Shown: positions 8,164 to 17,588, counted from the stretch's first letter. The stretch is DNA of 64,000 nucleotides from JAAYYM01 sp964483545 (GCA_964483545.1 CAZACC010000001.1:1-64000), one strand, 5' to 3'. The notes: generated by a model from the letters alone, not told the origin. Numbers and translations: made by a program.

Positions 8164-9078
8164 ATGCCAATTAAGATTCAAGATCAGTTACCTGCGTGTG
8201 CTACACTGGAGAGCGAGAATATATTTGTCATGACGGAGCGACGCGCCATGCATCAGGATATCAGACCACTGAAGATGCTGATTTTGAACCTCATGCCGAC
8301 TAAAATCGTGACGGAGACACAGCTGCTGCGTAAATTATCAAATACACCACTACAGGTGAATGTGAATCTGCTGCAGACAGCAAGCTATATTCCACAGCAT
8401 ATTGATTCAAACCATCTGGAGTCTTTTTACACAACTTTCGATCAGATTAAGGATCAAAAATTTGATGGTATGATTATTACTGGTGCACCACTTGATTATG
8501 TGAAGTTCGAGGATGTGAACTACTGGGATGAGCTTTGCACGATCATGGAATGGAGCAAGACCCATGTGCATTCGACCTTCCATCTCTGCTGGGGAATGTA
8601 TGCTGCCTTATACTATTTCTATGGGCTGCAGAGATTTGATATGGATGAGAAGCTTTCAGGCGTTTATGCACATAAGGTGCTTAAGAAGACGTCTCCACTG
8701 TTCCGTGGATTCGATGATGTTTTTTATGCACCGCAGTCCCGTGCTATGGGAATCTCAGAAGAAGAGATAGCAAAGGTCCCCGAGTTGGAGCTTATGGCAG
8801 CCTCGGATGAAGCAGGTGTCACCATTGTGAAGACAACCGATAGTCGACATTTCTTCGTGTCCTGTCATCCAGAATATGATGAGGATACACTGGCAACCGA
8901 ATATTTTCGTGATGTAAATAAGGGATTGAATCCTCACGTTCCATACAACTATTTCCCCGATGATGATCCTACCAAGGAACCGATTGTTAACTGGCGGTCT
9001 GCAGGTCAGCTTTTGTATTCTAATTGGCTGAATTATTATGTTTATCAGACAACACCGTATGATGTTATGGATATATAG
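8164..9078 (+). CDS. metA: Homoserine O-acyltransferase MetA (acetyl-CoA probable)
   Basis: This 304-residue protein acylates L-homoserine as the first committed step of methionine synthesis. The catalytic cysteine is Cys142 in HSTFHLCWGMYAALYYF, and the His and Glu of the triad fall in CHPEYDEDTL. RPLKMLILNLMPTKIVTETQ is typical of the N terminus. Residue 111, which separates succinyl-CoA users (Gly in E. coli) from acetyl-CoA users (Glu in Bacillus), is Asp here (GAPLDYVKFEDV). A carboxylate favours acetyl-CoA, but this is inference. The GAGG site is close before the ATG. It seems to be a single-gene unit with its own promoter. Confidence 0.93.
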   Translation: MPIKIQDQLPACATLESENIFVMTERRAMHQDIRPLKMLILNLMPTKIVTETQLLRKLSNTPLQVNVNLLQTASYIPQHIDSNHLESFYTTFDQIKDQKFDGMIITGAPLDYVKFEDVNYWDELCTIMEWSKTHVHSTFHLCWGMYAALYYFYGLQRFDMDEKLSGVYAHKVLKKTSPLFRGFDDVFYAPQSRAMGISEEEIAKVPELELMAASDEAGVTIVKTTDSRHFFVSCHPEYDEDTLATEYFRDVNKGLNPHVPYNYFPDDDPTKEPIVNWRSAGQLLYSNWLNYYVYQTTPYDVMDI

Positions 9079-9346
9079 GGTTTATGCGGATAGACGCTAC
9101 AGATGAGGATTTGTGAATCTATCGTAAATTAGCGCAGCTTATCATGTTTTGATTAAAAAATGAGACACATCACGTAGTATGACATAAAATAGAAGGAATT
9201 TCATTAACACTATATGTTTGGCAATATGTGTTGTTATATTGAGTTATTTGTGTTAGTATTTATCGTGTGTATAACACCAATGACTGAAAAGTTGCCAAAA
9301 ATAGATTATAACAGGAAGAATTGAATACAAAACAGAAGGTATTACC

Positions 9347-10373
9347 ATGCTCTTTACCGAACTTTCCTATTTCTTTTTTTACCAGTTGTGTTTACTGCAT
9401 ATGGGTTGCTTCCTCATGAATTTCGCTGGGTTTTTCTATTGATTGCCAGCTATTATTTTTATATGAGTTGGAGTATAAAGTATGTTTCCATTATACTGTT
9501 TATCACTGCCATTTCGTATGGAACTGCTCTTCTAATGTCCCGTTTTTCAAAACAGCATCAAAAAAAGCTCCTTCTGGTCATTGCTTTAATCATGTGTCTG
9601 GGTGTTCTGTTTGTTTTCAAATACATTTACTTCTTCAGTCAGTCTTTAGCGGCTCTGATCAGTCAATTTGTATTGCCTGTTGCTCTGGTAACACTTAAAC
9701 TCATTTTGCCTGTTGGCATATCGTTTTATACCTTCCAGATGCTCAGCTATGTAATTGATGTATATCGGGGTGAGATTGAACTGGAAAAGCATTTCGGAAA
9801 ATATGCTTTATTTGTATCTTTTTTCCACAGCTGGTGGCAGGCTCCATCGAAAGAAGCAAAAAATCTGCTTCCACAGTTTCGTCAGGAAAAGTTCTTTCAA
9901 TATGATGTGGCTTCGTACGGAATGCGTCTGATTTTGTGGGGTGCTTTTAAGAAGATGGTCATTGCAGACAGCCTTGCTTATTATGTTGATGCTGTATTCA
10001 ACAGCCTTGTGACTTTCCAAGGGTGTTCTCTGTTGCTTGCGGTTTTCTTCTTTACAATACAAATCTATTACGATTTTCTGGCTATTCTGATATTGCCATC
10101 AGAAGTGCAAATCTGCTTGGTTTTCAGCTTATGACTAATTTTAAATGTCCCTACTTTTCGACATCAGTCAAGGAGTTCTGGATCAGATGGCATATGATCA
10201 ATGTTTTGATTACTTTTACCGTAAGTGGGTTGTGGCATGTGGCATGGTGCGAATTGGACTTTGCCGTTTGGGGCTTTTACATGGTCTTGCAAATGTTTTT
10301 AATTCTTTTTCTTAAAGGGTTTTCTAGAAGCTTCAAAGCAGGAAACTTTTTTCTGCCGCAGCCTGTATATTGA
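9347..10373 (+). pseudogene. Decayed MBOAT O-acyltransferase (AlgI/DltB-like)
   Basis: The sequence reads as an AlgI-type membrane-bound O-acyltransferase broken by several small lesions. The start MLFTELSYFFF at 9347 loses frame in the T run at 9374-9380, where one more T would restore LPVVFTAYGLLPHEFRW. The stretch 9825-9857 reads PQLVAGSIER only in another frame, so there is a compensating deletion and insertion. Another single-base loss near 10078 separates QIYYDF from SGYSDIAIRSANLLGF. At about 10190-10200 the conserved catalytic region between FWIRWH and TVSGLWH is missing some 25 residues, and a further shift lies near 10280. The enzyme cannot work. An intact MBOAT of another subfamily is at 40030-41499. 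Confidence 0.85.
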
Positions 10374-10633
10374 CTTTCCTATTCTGTATGCGGGCAAGGA
10401 CATTTTTTCGTGAATACATTGCTTTTCAGCAACAGTTAGAATCAAAACTGGATTGTCCTGTTATTTCTGATTTCACAGACTATTTTATTGACTATCAGTA
10501 CTTCTTTGATACTGCATTCCACTTAACTGATGAAGGAACCAGAATCAGAACACAGCTTTTAGCAGATGATCTGAGAAAATACATGGACTCTCACATGAGT
10601 GAGCAGCATTTAAGCCTGACACAATCTCATTGA
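10374..10633 (+). pseudogene. C-terminal remnant of an SGNH/AlgJ-like acetylation partner
   Basis: After the MBOAT remnant, about 75 residues (from around FREYIAFQQQLESKL) read like the end of the SGNH-type proteins that accompany MBOAT enzymes. CPVISDFTDYF is followed by YFFDTAFHLTDEG with the conserved H-L-x-D-x-G pattern, then RTQLLADDLRKYM. The N-terminal membrane helix and catalytic Ser region are gone. It appears that a deletion joined the end of an MBOAT gene to the end of its partner gene. The family call is by eye and moderate. Confidence 0.6.
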
Positions 10634-10649
10634 CCGGGGAGAGAGACGA

Positions 10650-12737
10650 ATGATAGAAAAGTTGTTTTGTAATATAATACGTTTTCTGATGATGATTGTA
10701 CTGGGTTATCTGACAATTGTCAGTGTGTGTTCCACCTGCTATATTTCCGAGTATGAACATGTATTTTTTGTAAAGGATCAGGCGGTATTGAATTGTTTAT
10801 GGATTATACTTGCGATCACAGCAGCTGTATTGGCTAAGAAGTATGTACATATATCAGATGACATATTACGTAGGATAGAAATAGCCTGCTTAATTACGCT
10901 GACCTTCATTTTGCTTTATTTTGTGTTTAGCTCTCAACTGAAACCGATTTATGATCAGAATAAAATATTCCAGATAGCCGGCAGAATGTATGAACATGAT
11001 TACATTGATTTTGTTCCGAGCGGGTATGCACAGCGATGTGATAATCAGTGGGGAATTCTTCTATTCCTGCTGGGTATATTTAAGCTGTTTGGTAATCAAA
11101 ATCTGCTGATTCTGCAGATAATCAATGTGATCTCGATTATTATTGCAATTGTATTCATTCCGAAAATCTGTGACAGGGCAGCGAATCAAAGAACCGGCAG
11201 TCTGATCGGTATCGTGTTATGCTTTTTTATTCCTTTGTGGGGTTATGCTACATTTATATATGGAACGCTGCCGTCCTATGCCTTAGCCATAACGGCATGT
11301 TATTTTCTGATTGTGTATATAGAAGAGCATAAGATCAAGGACGCAGTTCTGATGGGCTTATGCATTGGAGCTGCCATAACCCTAAAGACGAACTCCGTCA
11401 TATTTTGGATTGCAATCATGTTATTTCTCTTATTACAGACGATACTGCAGAAGAGACCTCGCATATTGCTTTCCGTGCTGTGGCTTGTCATTGTGTATTT
11501 TGGCAGCGCATTTATTGTGAATCAAAGTATAGCATCTATAACAGAGCTTCCGCATGAGGGGCTTCCCCGTACAGCGCAAATGGCAATGTCCCTACAGGAT
11601 AATTCAATGAAGACATCCGGTTGGTATAACGGATATATGGAGAGTGTATATGAAGAGAACGGGTATTTACACAATCAAACAAATCAGGCGGCTGTGGAAA
11701 ATATAAAGGCGTCGTTAGAAGGATTTATTGCGAATCCATCTTATGCAGCAGGCTTTTTTGTGAGAAAGATTGTATCTCAGTGGAATGAACCGACGTTTGA
11801 GAGCTTATTTATTCAGACAAGAAGAGAATCTCTGGTAGAACCTCCCGGTTATCTGGATCTGCTTCTGCATAACAATCAGGGGAATCCGTTTGTAACCGAC
11901 ATGATGGATGTCATGCAGACCTTGATTTTGTTTGGAGCATTTTTCTTTTTCCTGAATGATAGTAAGAACCGGAATGTAATGAAATATTTACCCGCAGTCA
12001 TTATTTTAGGAGGGTTTTTCTTTCACATCATCTGGGAAGCCAATTCACAATACATTATTACTTATTTTATACTGTTGATACCATATGCAGTACTCGGTTA
12101 TCTGAATGGTTCTGATTGTGTCTGCGAAATGATAACGGTTCATAGTGCTAAGAATAGATTTTTTTATGAAATATGTATCTTCATTGGACTTGTATTAGTA
12201 ATTAATGTATTGCCCCAAAATGATTTAACCAGTGTACTGAAGCCTCATTGGAATGATGAGGAGTATGCAGAGTATCGCAGTGAGTATGAGGAAGCCTTTC
12301 GACCCATCTCTTATGGACGATATTTCATTTCTCCTTATGATGCAAATGATGAGATTATGGGTTTGCCAGAAGCGTCAGCAGAAGAGGGCACGAGTATAGA
12401 GTTATATACTCTGGATAGTCAAAGAGACGACAGGGTGCTGATCAGTCCGTGTGAAGGAGGATATCATCTCAGGCGGCAGGAATCGCAGCTTGTATTTGAT
12501 GTGGCGGGCGGAGTTGTTGAGCCGGGAGGTATGCTGCAGCAGTGGAGATATATTGGCGAGGATGGACAGGTGTTTCATTTTGCAGATGCCGGAGATGATG
12601 CATACTTTATTCTGTGCGGGGAACGGTGTGCGGTGACATATGATCAGGGGAGCAGGAAGGTAAAGCTCGAAGAATTTATAGGTAAAGAGAACCAAATGTG
12701 GAGAATCAGAAAGAATAGAGAAAAAACAGATGAATAA
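10650..12737 (+). CDS. Polytopic GT-C/PMT-like membrane protein with C-terminal ricin-like domain
   Basis: The 695-residue protein has about eleven hydrophobic segments across residues 10-510 and resembles lipid-linked-sugar glycosyltransferases of the GT-C/PMT group. An acidic extramembrane loop lies around residues 60-130 (MYEHDYIDFVPSGYAQRCDNQWG). After the last helix (near VLVINVLPQND) comes a soluble tail. From about residue 600, YHLRRQESQLVFDVAGG, QQWRYIGEDGQVFHF and NQMWRIRK match the ricin B/beta-trefoil pattern with its Q-x-W repeats, as one or two trefoil units. It probably transfers a sugar to a lipid, protein or glycan at the outer face, with the lectin tail holding the acceptor. 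GGGGAGAGAG precedes the ATG. The next gene overlaps it by 8 bases. Confidence 0.7.
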   Translation: MIEKLFCNIIRFLMMIVLGYLTIVSVCSTCYISEYEHVFFVKDQAVLNCLWIILAITAAVLAKKYVHISDDILRRIEIACLITLTFILLYFVFSSQLKPIYDQNKIFQIAGRMYEHDYIDFVPSGYAQRCDNQWGILLFLLGIFKLFGNQNLLILQIINVISIIIAIVFIPKICDRAANQRTGSLIGIVLCFFIPLWGYATFIYGTLPSYALAITACYFLIVYIEEHKIKDAVLMGLCIGAAITLKTNSVIFWIAIMLFLLLQTILQKRPRILLSVLWLVIVYFGSAFIVNQSIASITELPHEGLPRTAQMAMSLQDNSMKTSGWYNGYMESVYEENGYLHNQTNQAAVENIKASLEGFIANPSYAAGFFVRKIVSQWNEPTFESLFIQTRRESLVEPPGYLDLLLHNNQGNPFVTDMMDVMQTLILFGAFFFFLNDSKNRNVMKYLPAVIILGGFFFHIIWEANSQYIITYFILLIPYAVLGYLNGSDCVCEMITVHSAKNRFFYEICIFIGLVLVINVLPQNDLTSVLKPHWNDEEYAEYRSEYEEAFRPISYGRYFISPYDANDEIMGLPEASAEEGTSIELYTLDSQRDDRVLISPCEGGYHLRRQESQLVFDVAGGVVEPGGMLQQWRYIGEDGQVFHFADAGDDAYFILCGERCAVTYDQGSRKVKLEEFIGKENQMWRIRKNREKTDE

Positions 12738-13434
12738 ATTAATGATTGTAATGCCTGCATACAATGAGGAAGAAAATATTGAGATGGTAGTTAAGGAGTG
12801 GTATCCGCTGTTGGAATTAGCTGATGAAGAGTCAAGAATGGTTATTGCAGACAGCGGGAGTAGTGACCGGACTCATGAAATCTTAGCAGCCTTAATGGAG
12901 AGTCATCCACGACTGGAGATCCTGAGTGATACTTTAAAGCAGCATGGTCCGAAATTGATTGCATTGTATCAGTATGCCATTGATGGCGGAGCAGACTACA
13001 TTTTTCAGACGGATTCAGATGGGCAGACCATTCCGGAGGAGTTTGCTGCGTTCTGGGAGCTGAGAGAACAGTATGATGGAGTATTTGGATATCGAAGTGT
13101 CAGAGGAGACGGACAATCAAGAGCGTTTGTGGAACGGGTTGTATGTTTACTTTTAAGAATGTATTATGGGATAAAGGTTCCTGATGCAAATGCCCCTTTC
13201 CGGCTGATGAAAACAGAGTCTGTGAGAAAATATCTTTCGAGATTCACTGCAGATTATAATTTACCCAACATCATGTTAACTGCTTATTTCGTATATTATA
13301 AGGAAAAGGCAGCTTTCAGATCCATAACATTTCAACCTAGACAGGGAGGCGTTAACTCTATTAACATTCCTAAAATTGTGAAGATTGGCTGGAAGGCTTT
13401 AAAAGACTTTTCTGATTTCAGGAAGGGAATGTAA
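12730..13434 (+). CDS. Glycosyltransferase family 2
   Basis: This 234-residue cytoplasmic protein has the GT-A fold of GT2 enzymes. MPAYNEEENIEMVVKEW is the N-terminal motif, IADSGSSDRTHEIL binds the nucleotide, and FQTDSDGQTIPEEF carries the DxD metal-binding motif. It lacks the C-terminal membrane helices of DPM1/GtrB-type enzymes but is of similar size to dolichyl-phosphate-sugar synthases. It overlaps the preceding membrane protein by 8 bases, so the two are translationally coupled. A likely arrangement is that this enzyme makes the polyprenyl-phosphate sugar used by the upstream GT-C protein; that is inference. No strong ribosome binding site of its own is present. Confidence 0.82.
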   Translation: MNKLMIVMPAYNEEENIEMVVKEWYPLLELADEESRMVIADSGSSDRTHEILAALMESHPRLEILSDTLKQHGPKLIALYQYAIDGGADYIFQTDSDGQTIPEEFAAFWELREQYDGVFGYRSVRGDGQSRAFVERVVCLLLRMYYGIKVPDANAPFRLMKTESVRKYLSRFTADYNLPNIMLTAYFVYYKEKAAFRSITFQPRQGGVNSINIPKIVKIGWKALKDFSDFRKGM

Positions 13435-13517
13435 TGGGTGATAAAACATATCAGACTGGGTGGCTTTTGCTTTGCTTTAGAATCTAAATATTGAAAGAAT
13501 TACTTATATTAAAATAA

Positions 13518-13548
13518 TATCATAATAGTATCATAAGATGTATCATAA
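13518..13548 (+). repeat. Three helically phased TATCATAA repeats
   Basis: TATCATAA occurs at 13518-13525, 13529-13536 and 13541-13548, with start spacing of 11 and 12 bases. This places the copies on roughly one face of the helix, about 95-125 bases before the UPF0371 start codon. The 207-base gap holds no gene. Confidence 0.7.
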
Positions 13549-13641
13549 GACAAAGTAACCATGGAACATTCAAAATATATATGTTAAAATCAAATAATGG
13601 TTTTAACGACATTGAAATGATACATTGGAGGGGAATGCACA

Positions 13642-15117
13642 ATGAAATTGGGTTTTGATAACGAGAAATATGTAAAGATGCAGTCTGAGCATATCAAGGA
13701 GCGAATCAGCAAGTTTGGAGATAAGCTGTATCTGGAGTTTGGAGGTAAGTTGTTCGATGATTATCACGCATCACGTGTGCTGCCAGGTTTTCAGCCAGAT
13801 TCCAAGATGAAGATGCTGCTGCAGCTGGCAGATGATGCAGAAATCGTTATTGTAATCAGTGCGACGGATATTGAAAAGAATAAAGTGCGAGGTGATCTGG
13901 GGATTACTTATGATGTAGATGTCCTTCGTCTGATGGATGAATTTGCAGAACGTGGGTTATATGTTGGCAGTGTTGTAATCACACACTATGCAGGACAAGC
14001 AGCAGCAGATCAGTTCAAAAAGAAACTGAGAAAAATGAAGAAGAAGGTATATCTGCACTATGCAATCGAGGGATATCCTTCTAATATACCTCTGATTGTC
14101 AGCGATGAGGGATACGGAAAAAATGAGTATATCGAAACGACCAGACCATTGGTAGTCGTAACGGCTCCAGGACCAGGCAGCGGAAAGATGGCGACATGTC
14201 TGTCACAATTATACCATGATAATAAACGCGGTATCAAAGCTGGTTATGCAAAGTATGAGACATTTCCGATTTGGAACATCCCACTGAAGCATCCGATCAA
14301 TCTGGCATATGAAGCAGCAACAGCAGATTTAAATGATGTCAATATGATTGACCCGTTTCATCTGGAGGCTTATGAAGAAACAACTGTTAATTATAACAGA
14401 GATATAGAAATATTTCCGGTACTGAACGCAATATTTGATGGTATCTATGGGGAGAACCCATACAAATCACCAACTGACATGGGTGTCAATATGGCAGGCA
14501 ACTGTATCATAGATGACGAGATCTGCTGTCAGGCATCTAAGATGGAAATCATCAGGCGATACTATGCGACTTTGGAGAAGCTGGTCAATGAAGATGCCGA
14601 TGAAAATGAGATTTACAAGATTGAGCTTTTGATGAATCAGGCAAAAATCACAACAGATGACCGTAGGGTGACTGTTGCGGCAAAGGAAAGAGCAGCAAAG
14701 CTGGGCGTTCCGACAGCTGCGATAGAACTTCAGGATGGTCACATCATAACATCCAAGACGACTGATTTACTGGGAGCTTCTGCAGCGTTACTTTTAAATG
14801 CATTAAAATATCTGGGCAATGTCGAGCATGATACCCACCTAATACCGGCATCAGCCATAGAACCGATCCAGGAACTTAAAGTAAAGTATCTGGGAGGAAA
14901 AAATCCACGTCTGCATACAGATGAGGTATTGGTGGCACTGAGTATGTCTGGTCTGACAGACCAAAAGGCAAAGACGGCTCTGGAGCAGCTGCCGAAACTG
15001 CGAGGATGTCAGGTACACACCTCTGTTATGCTATCTGAGGTAGATATCAAGACATTTAAGAGACTCGGTGTAGATCTGACTAGTGAGCCAATTAAAAAAC
15101 AAAAAAAACAATACTAA
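13642..15117 (+). CDS. UPF0371 / DUF1846 family protein
   Basis: This 491-residue protein matches the DUF1846 family along its whole length: MKLGFDNEKYVKMQSEHI at the start, LYLEFGGKLFDDYHASRVLPG, the glycine-rich VTAPGPGSGKMATCLSQLYHD (around residues 175-195), and PTDMGVNMAG. The family is common in Firmicutes and some pathogens. Its function is not settled; the glycine-rich motif suggests nucleotide or phosphate binding. It is soluble and cytoplasmic. A GGAGGGG site precedes the ATG, and phased repeats upstream may regulate it. The DUF4422 gene follows after 21 bases and may share the transcript. Confidence 0.9.
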   Translation: MKLGFDNEKYVKMQSEHIKERISKFGDKLYLEFGGKLFDDYHASRVLPGFQPDSKMKMLLQLADDAEIVIVISATDIEKNKVRGDLGITYDVDVLRLMDEFAERGLYVGSVVITHYAGQAAADQFKKKLRKMKKKVYLHYAIEGYPSNIPLIVSDEGYGKNEYIETTRPLVVVTAPGPGSGKMATCLSQLYHDNKRGIKAGYAKYETFPIWNIPLKHPINLAYEAATADLNDVNMIDPFHLEAYEETTVNYNRDIEIFPVLNAIFDGIYGENPYKSPTDMGVNMAGNCIIDDEICCQASKMEIIRRYYATLEKLVNEDADENEIYKIELLMNQAKITTDDRRVTVAAKERAAKLGVPTAAIELQDGHIITSKTTDLLGASAALLLNALKYLGNVEHDTHLIPASAIEPIQELKVKYLGGKNPRLHTDEVLVALSMSGLTDQKAKTALEQLPKLRGCQVHTSVMLSEVDIKTFKRLGVDLTSEPIKKQKKQY

Positions 15118-15138
15118 AAAATCAAAAGGTCGGAGCAT

Positions 15139-16209
15139 ATGTCAGTTACGATTTTTACAATGACTCATAAGAAATTTGATGAACCAAAGGATAGGATCTA
15201 TATTCCGTTACATGTCGGCAGAGCAAAGGCGATGGATTTCGGGTATGCGGGAGATGATACTGGAGACCAGATATCAGAGATGAATTGCTATTATGGGGAA
15301 CTGACAGGAGTATATTGGATTTGGAAAAACTTTAAAACAGCAGGTGCTGTTGGGGTATGCCACTACAGACGTTATCTTGTTGATGCTCATAATGTGATAT
15401 TGACAGAGAAGGAATATGAGACGCTGCTGCAGCACTATGATATTATCACGACAAAGGTACTGCGTCTGAATTGTGCATATTATGATGGTTATGCAGCTAA
15501 CCATCACATCAAAGATCTGATAGAAACGGGAAATGTGATCAGGGAGAAGTATCCAGATTACTATGATGTTTATGAACGGATTGTACATTCTAATAAAACA
15601 TTATTCGGAAATATCATGGTAATCTCTAAGAATTTGTTTGATGAGTATGCGGCATGGTTGTTTGATATTTTTTTTGAGGTACAGAAGAGAATTGATATCG
15701 ATTCTTATGATGATTATCATAAGAGAGTATTTGGGTTTATATCTGAGATTCTGCTGTTGGTGTGGATCACGCAGAGAGAGCTGAGCTTCTGTGAATGTAA
15801 AGTGGGTATGCTGGGTGAGAAAAAGGAAACAATTGATATGAAGCATCAGCTCGCAGCTTATTTTAATAATAAGGACATCGCAGGAGCCAAGGCATATTTT
15901 CTATCATCTCTTGAGAAGCGTCCGGATGTTCTGATGGAGGCTTCGGATATCTATGGAGAACTGAAGTTATCCATGCAGGTTATTAGTACCTGTGATTTGG
16001 AGAAAAAGCAATATGGAAGCTGTGTACTGGACAGGACAACAGATTTTAGAGAATTGATGCGGTATTTTTCGCGTTTGAATGAAATAGCGGTGCGTGAACG
16101 GGATGGAGAGACCACCGAGGAGGACAGATGTTATTTAAGAGATGAGAATATCTCACAGATTGCTCTGCAGATTGCAGACCAGATTGCACAGGCACTCAGT
16201 AATTCTTAG
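15139..16209 (+). CDS. DUF4422 glycosyltransferase-like protein
   Basis: The 356-residue protein begins with the DUF4422 hallmark: IFTMTHKKFDEPKDRIYIPL, a Gly-rich turn, then NCYYGELTGVYWIWKN and VGVCHYRRYL. DUF4422 proteins occur in exopolysaccharide and capsule loci and are regarded as GT-A-like glycosyltransferases. No membrane helix is present. After about residue 235 there is an extra helical and acidic tail (ERDGETTEEDRCYLRDE) that is not part of the usual domain. GGTCGGAG precedes the ATG. The acceptor is unknown; neighbouring glycosyltransferase genes at 10650-13434 suggest surface glycan work. Confidence 0.8.
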   Translation: MSVTIFTMTHKKFDEPKDRIYIPLHVGRAKAMDFGYAGDDTGDQISEMNCYYGELTGVYWIWKNFKTAGAVGVCHYRRYLVDAHNVILTEKEYETLLQHYDIITTKVLRLNCAYYDGYAANHHIKDLIETGNVIREKYPDYYDVYERIVHSNKTLFGNIMVISKNLFDEYAAWLFDIFFEVQKRIDIDSYDDYHKRVFGFISEILLLVWITQRELSFCECKVGMLGEKKETIDMKHQLAAYFNNKDIAGAKAYFLSSLEKRPDVLMEASDIYGELKLSMQVISTCDLEKKQYGSCVLDRTTDFRELMRYFSRLNEIAVRERDGETTEEDRCYLRDENISQIALQIADQIAQALSNS

Positions 16210-16285
16210 TATGAAACAGGCATCGAAACACCGTATTAAATGTAATGAAATGCGGTGACAAATGTCACGAAATGGGGCATATTGA

Positions 16286-16314
16286 TTGAAAGTTAAATAA
16301 AGACAGTGTATGAT
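16286..16314 (+). promoter_or_regulatory. Probable promoter of the bactofilin-like gene
   Basis: TTGAAA at 16286-16291 and TATGAT at 16309-16314 are separated by 17 bases, 65 bases before the ATG at 16380. Confidence 0.55.
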
Positions 16315-16379
16315 TTAGCAAATGAAGGATATTGTGGATGATTATTAAATGGAATTTCACTTATGGAAGGGAGAGAGAA

Positions 16380-17582
16380 ATGAAGAAAATGAGAAAGAGA
16401 AGTATATTATTACTGACAGTCATGATGATATCACTGCTGGCCGGAAGTGTTACAGTTTATGCTGATACATCTGCAGATTTGGCGGCAGATGTGGTTGATG
16501 AAAAGGATTCAGCAGGTAATGCAATCATCTGTAAGACATCAGTGTCTGGCGAGAAGTATGCGGAAGATGTGTATTGGGCCGGTAACGACATGAGCATGAA
16601 TGATTCCAAGATCGCCAATGATTTGATAGCTGTAGGTTATACACTATCGGTGAATGGTACTGAAATAGCAGGCAGTGCCCGTTCAGCCGGCTACAGTATC
16701 AGTCTGCAGGATGTGGAGGTAGCACATAATATCACAGTAGCAGGTAATATACTGAATATTGATTCAAATACAAAGGCAAAGGCAGTATATGCTGCGGGAA
16801 ATATGATTACCTTCAGCGGTGAATGTGAATCATTTAATGCATCAGGTAATACAGTCATATTGAATGGTGTTGTAAATGGTGATGCAAAAATCGATGCAAA
16901 TGAAGTGACGATCGGACCGAATGCAGTAGTTACCGGAAAGCTGACGGTATCTGCAGCAGATGAAGCTACGATTCCTGATTCAGTAAAGATAGGTGAGTAT
17001 GAGTATCATGACAGCCCGAATGTACCTGATGAAGACACTGTTGAAGCAGTTTCTAAGGGCGCAAGATTTGTACATAAGATTTTAAATCGTGTATATTGGG
17101 TTCCGGCTATGATTATTGTAGCATTGTTCTTCTGTCTGGTGATTCCGGGAGCAGTTGATGGTTCAGGTAAGATGCTTTTAAAGAAGCCGGTAGCGATGCC
17201 AATCACAGGTCTTGTTGCATTGTGTGCAATTCCGGTAGCACTAATTATTCTATGCATTACATTTATTGGATTGCCGCTTGCAGGACTGATTGCATTATTA
17301 GTAACAATTGCAACGATCTTTGCAGTTCCGTTTGCAGGAGCTTCAGCAGGAAGAATTGTTTTACCGAAGATGAACATATGGCTTTCTTCCATTATTGGAT
17401 CGGCTGTATTAACGCTTGCCCTTGCAGTTCCGTTTATAGGAGGACTGATCAAGTTCTTGAGTATTCTCTATGTGCTTGGGTATTTTATTCAGAAATGTTA
17501 TGAGCAGATAAAGACTATCGGAAAAAAACCTGAACAGGAAATGCCTCAAGCGGCAGAAGAAGTTCAGGTAAATAAACAGTAA
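16380..17582 (+). CDS. Exported polymer-forming (bactofilin-like) membrane protein
   Basis: This 400-residue protein starts with a signal sequence (MKKMRKRSILLLTVMM then AGSVTVYA, cleavage near residue 30). Residues about 50-195 form a repeating beta pattern of short Ala/Gly/Asn turns (VYWAGNDM, VAGNILNI, VYAAGNMITFSGE, NGVVNGDAKIDANEVTIGPN) like the right-handed beta-helix of bactofilins. Four hydrophobic segments follow (residues about 235-375), then an acidic tail. Bactofilins are normally cytoplasmic, so here the beta-helix would be outside. GGGAGAGAG precedes the ATG; an in-frame upstream ATG at 16332 lacks a good site. The role is unknown, perhaps an envelope scaffold. Confidence 0.7.
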   Translation: MKKMRKRSILLLTVMMISLLAGSVTVYADTSADLAADVVDEKDSAGNAIICKTSVSGEKYAEDVYWAGNDMSMNDSKIANDLIAVGYTLSVNGTEIAGSARSAGYSISLQDVEVAHNITVAGNILNIDSNTKAKAVYAAGNMITFSGECESFNASGNTVILNGVVNGDAKIDANEVTIGPNAVVTGKLTVSAADEATIPDSVKIGEYEYHDSPNVPDEDTVEAVSKGARFVHKILNRVYWVPAMIIVALFFCLVIPGAVDGSGKMLLKKPVAMPITGLVALCAIPVALIILCITFIGLPLAGLIALLVTIATIFAVPFAGASAGRIVLPKMNIWLSSIIGSAVLTLALAVPFIGGLIKFLSILYVLGYFIQKCYEQIKTIGKKPEQEMPQAAEEVQVNKQ

Positions 17583-17588
17583 TTATTA

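Noticed and set aside
9079..9346. Gene in the gap after metA
   Set aside because: The 268-base stretch is AT-rich with no frame having a ribosome binding site; nothing recognisable is seen apart from upstream sequence of the decayed MBOAT gene.
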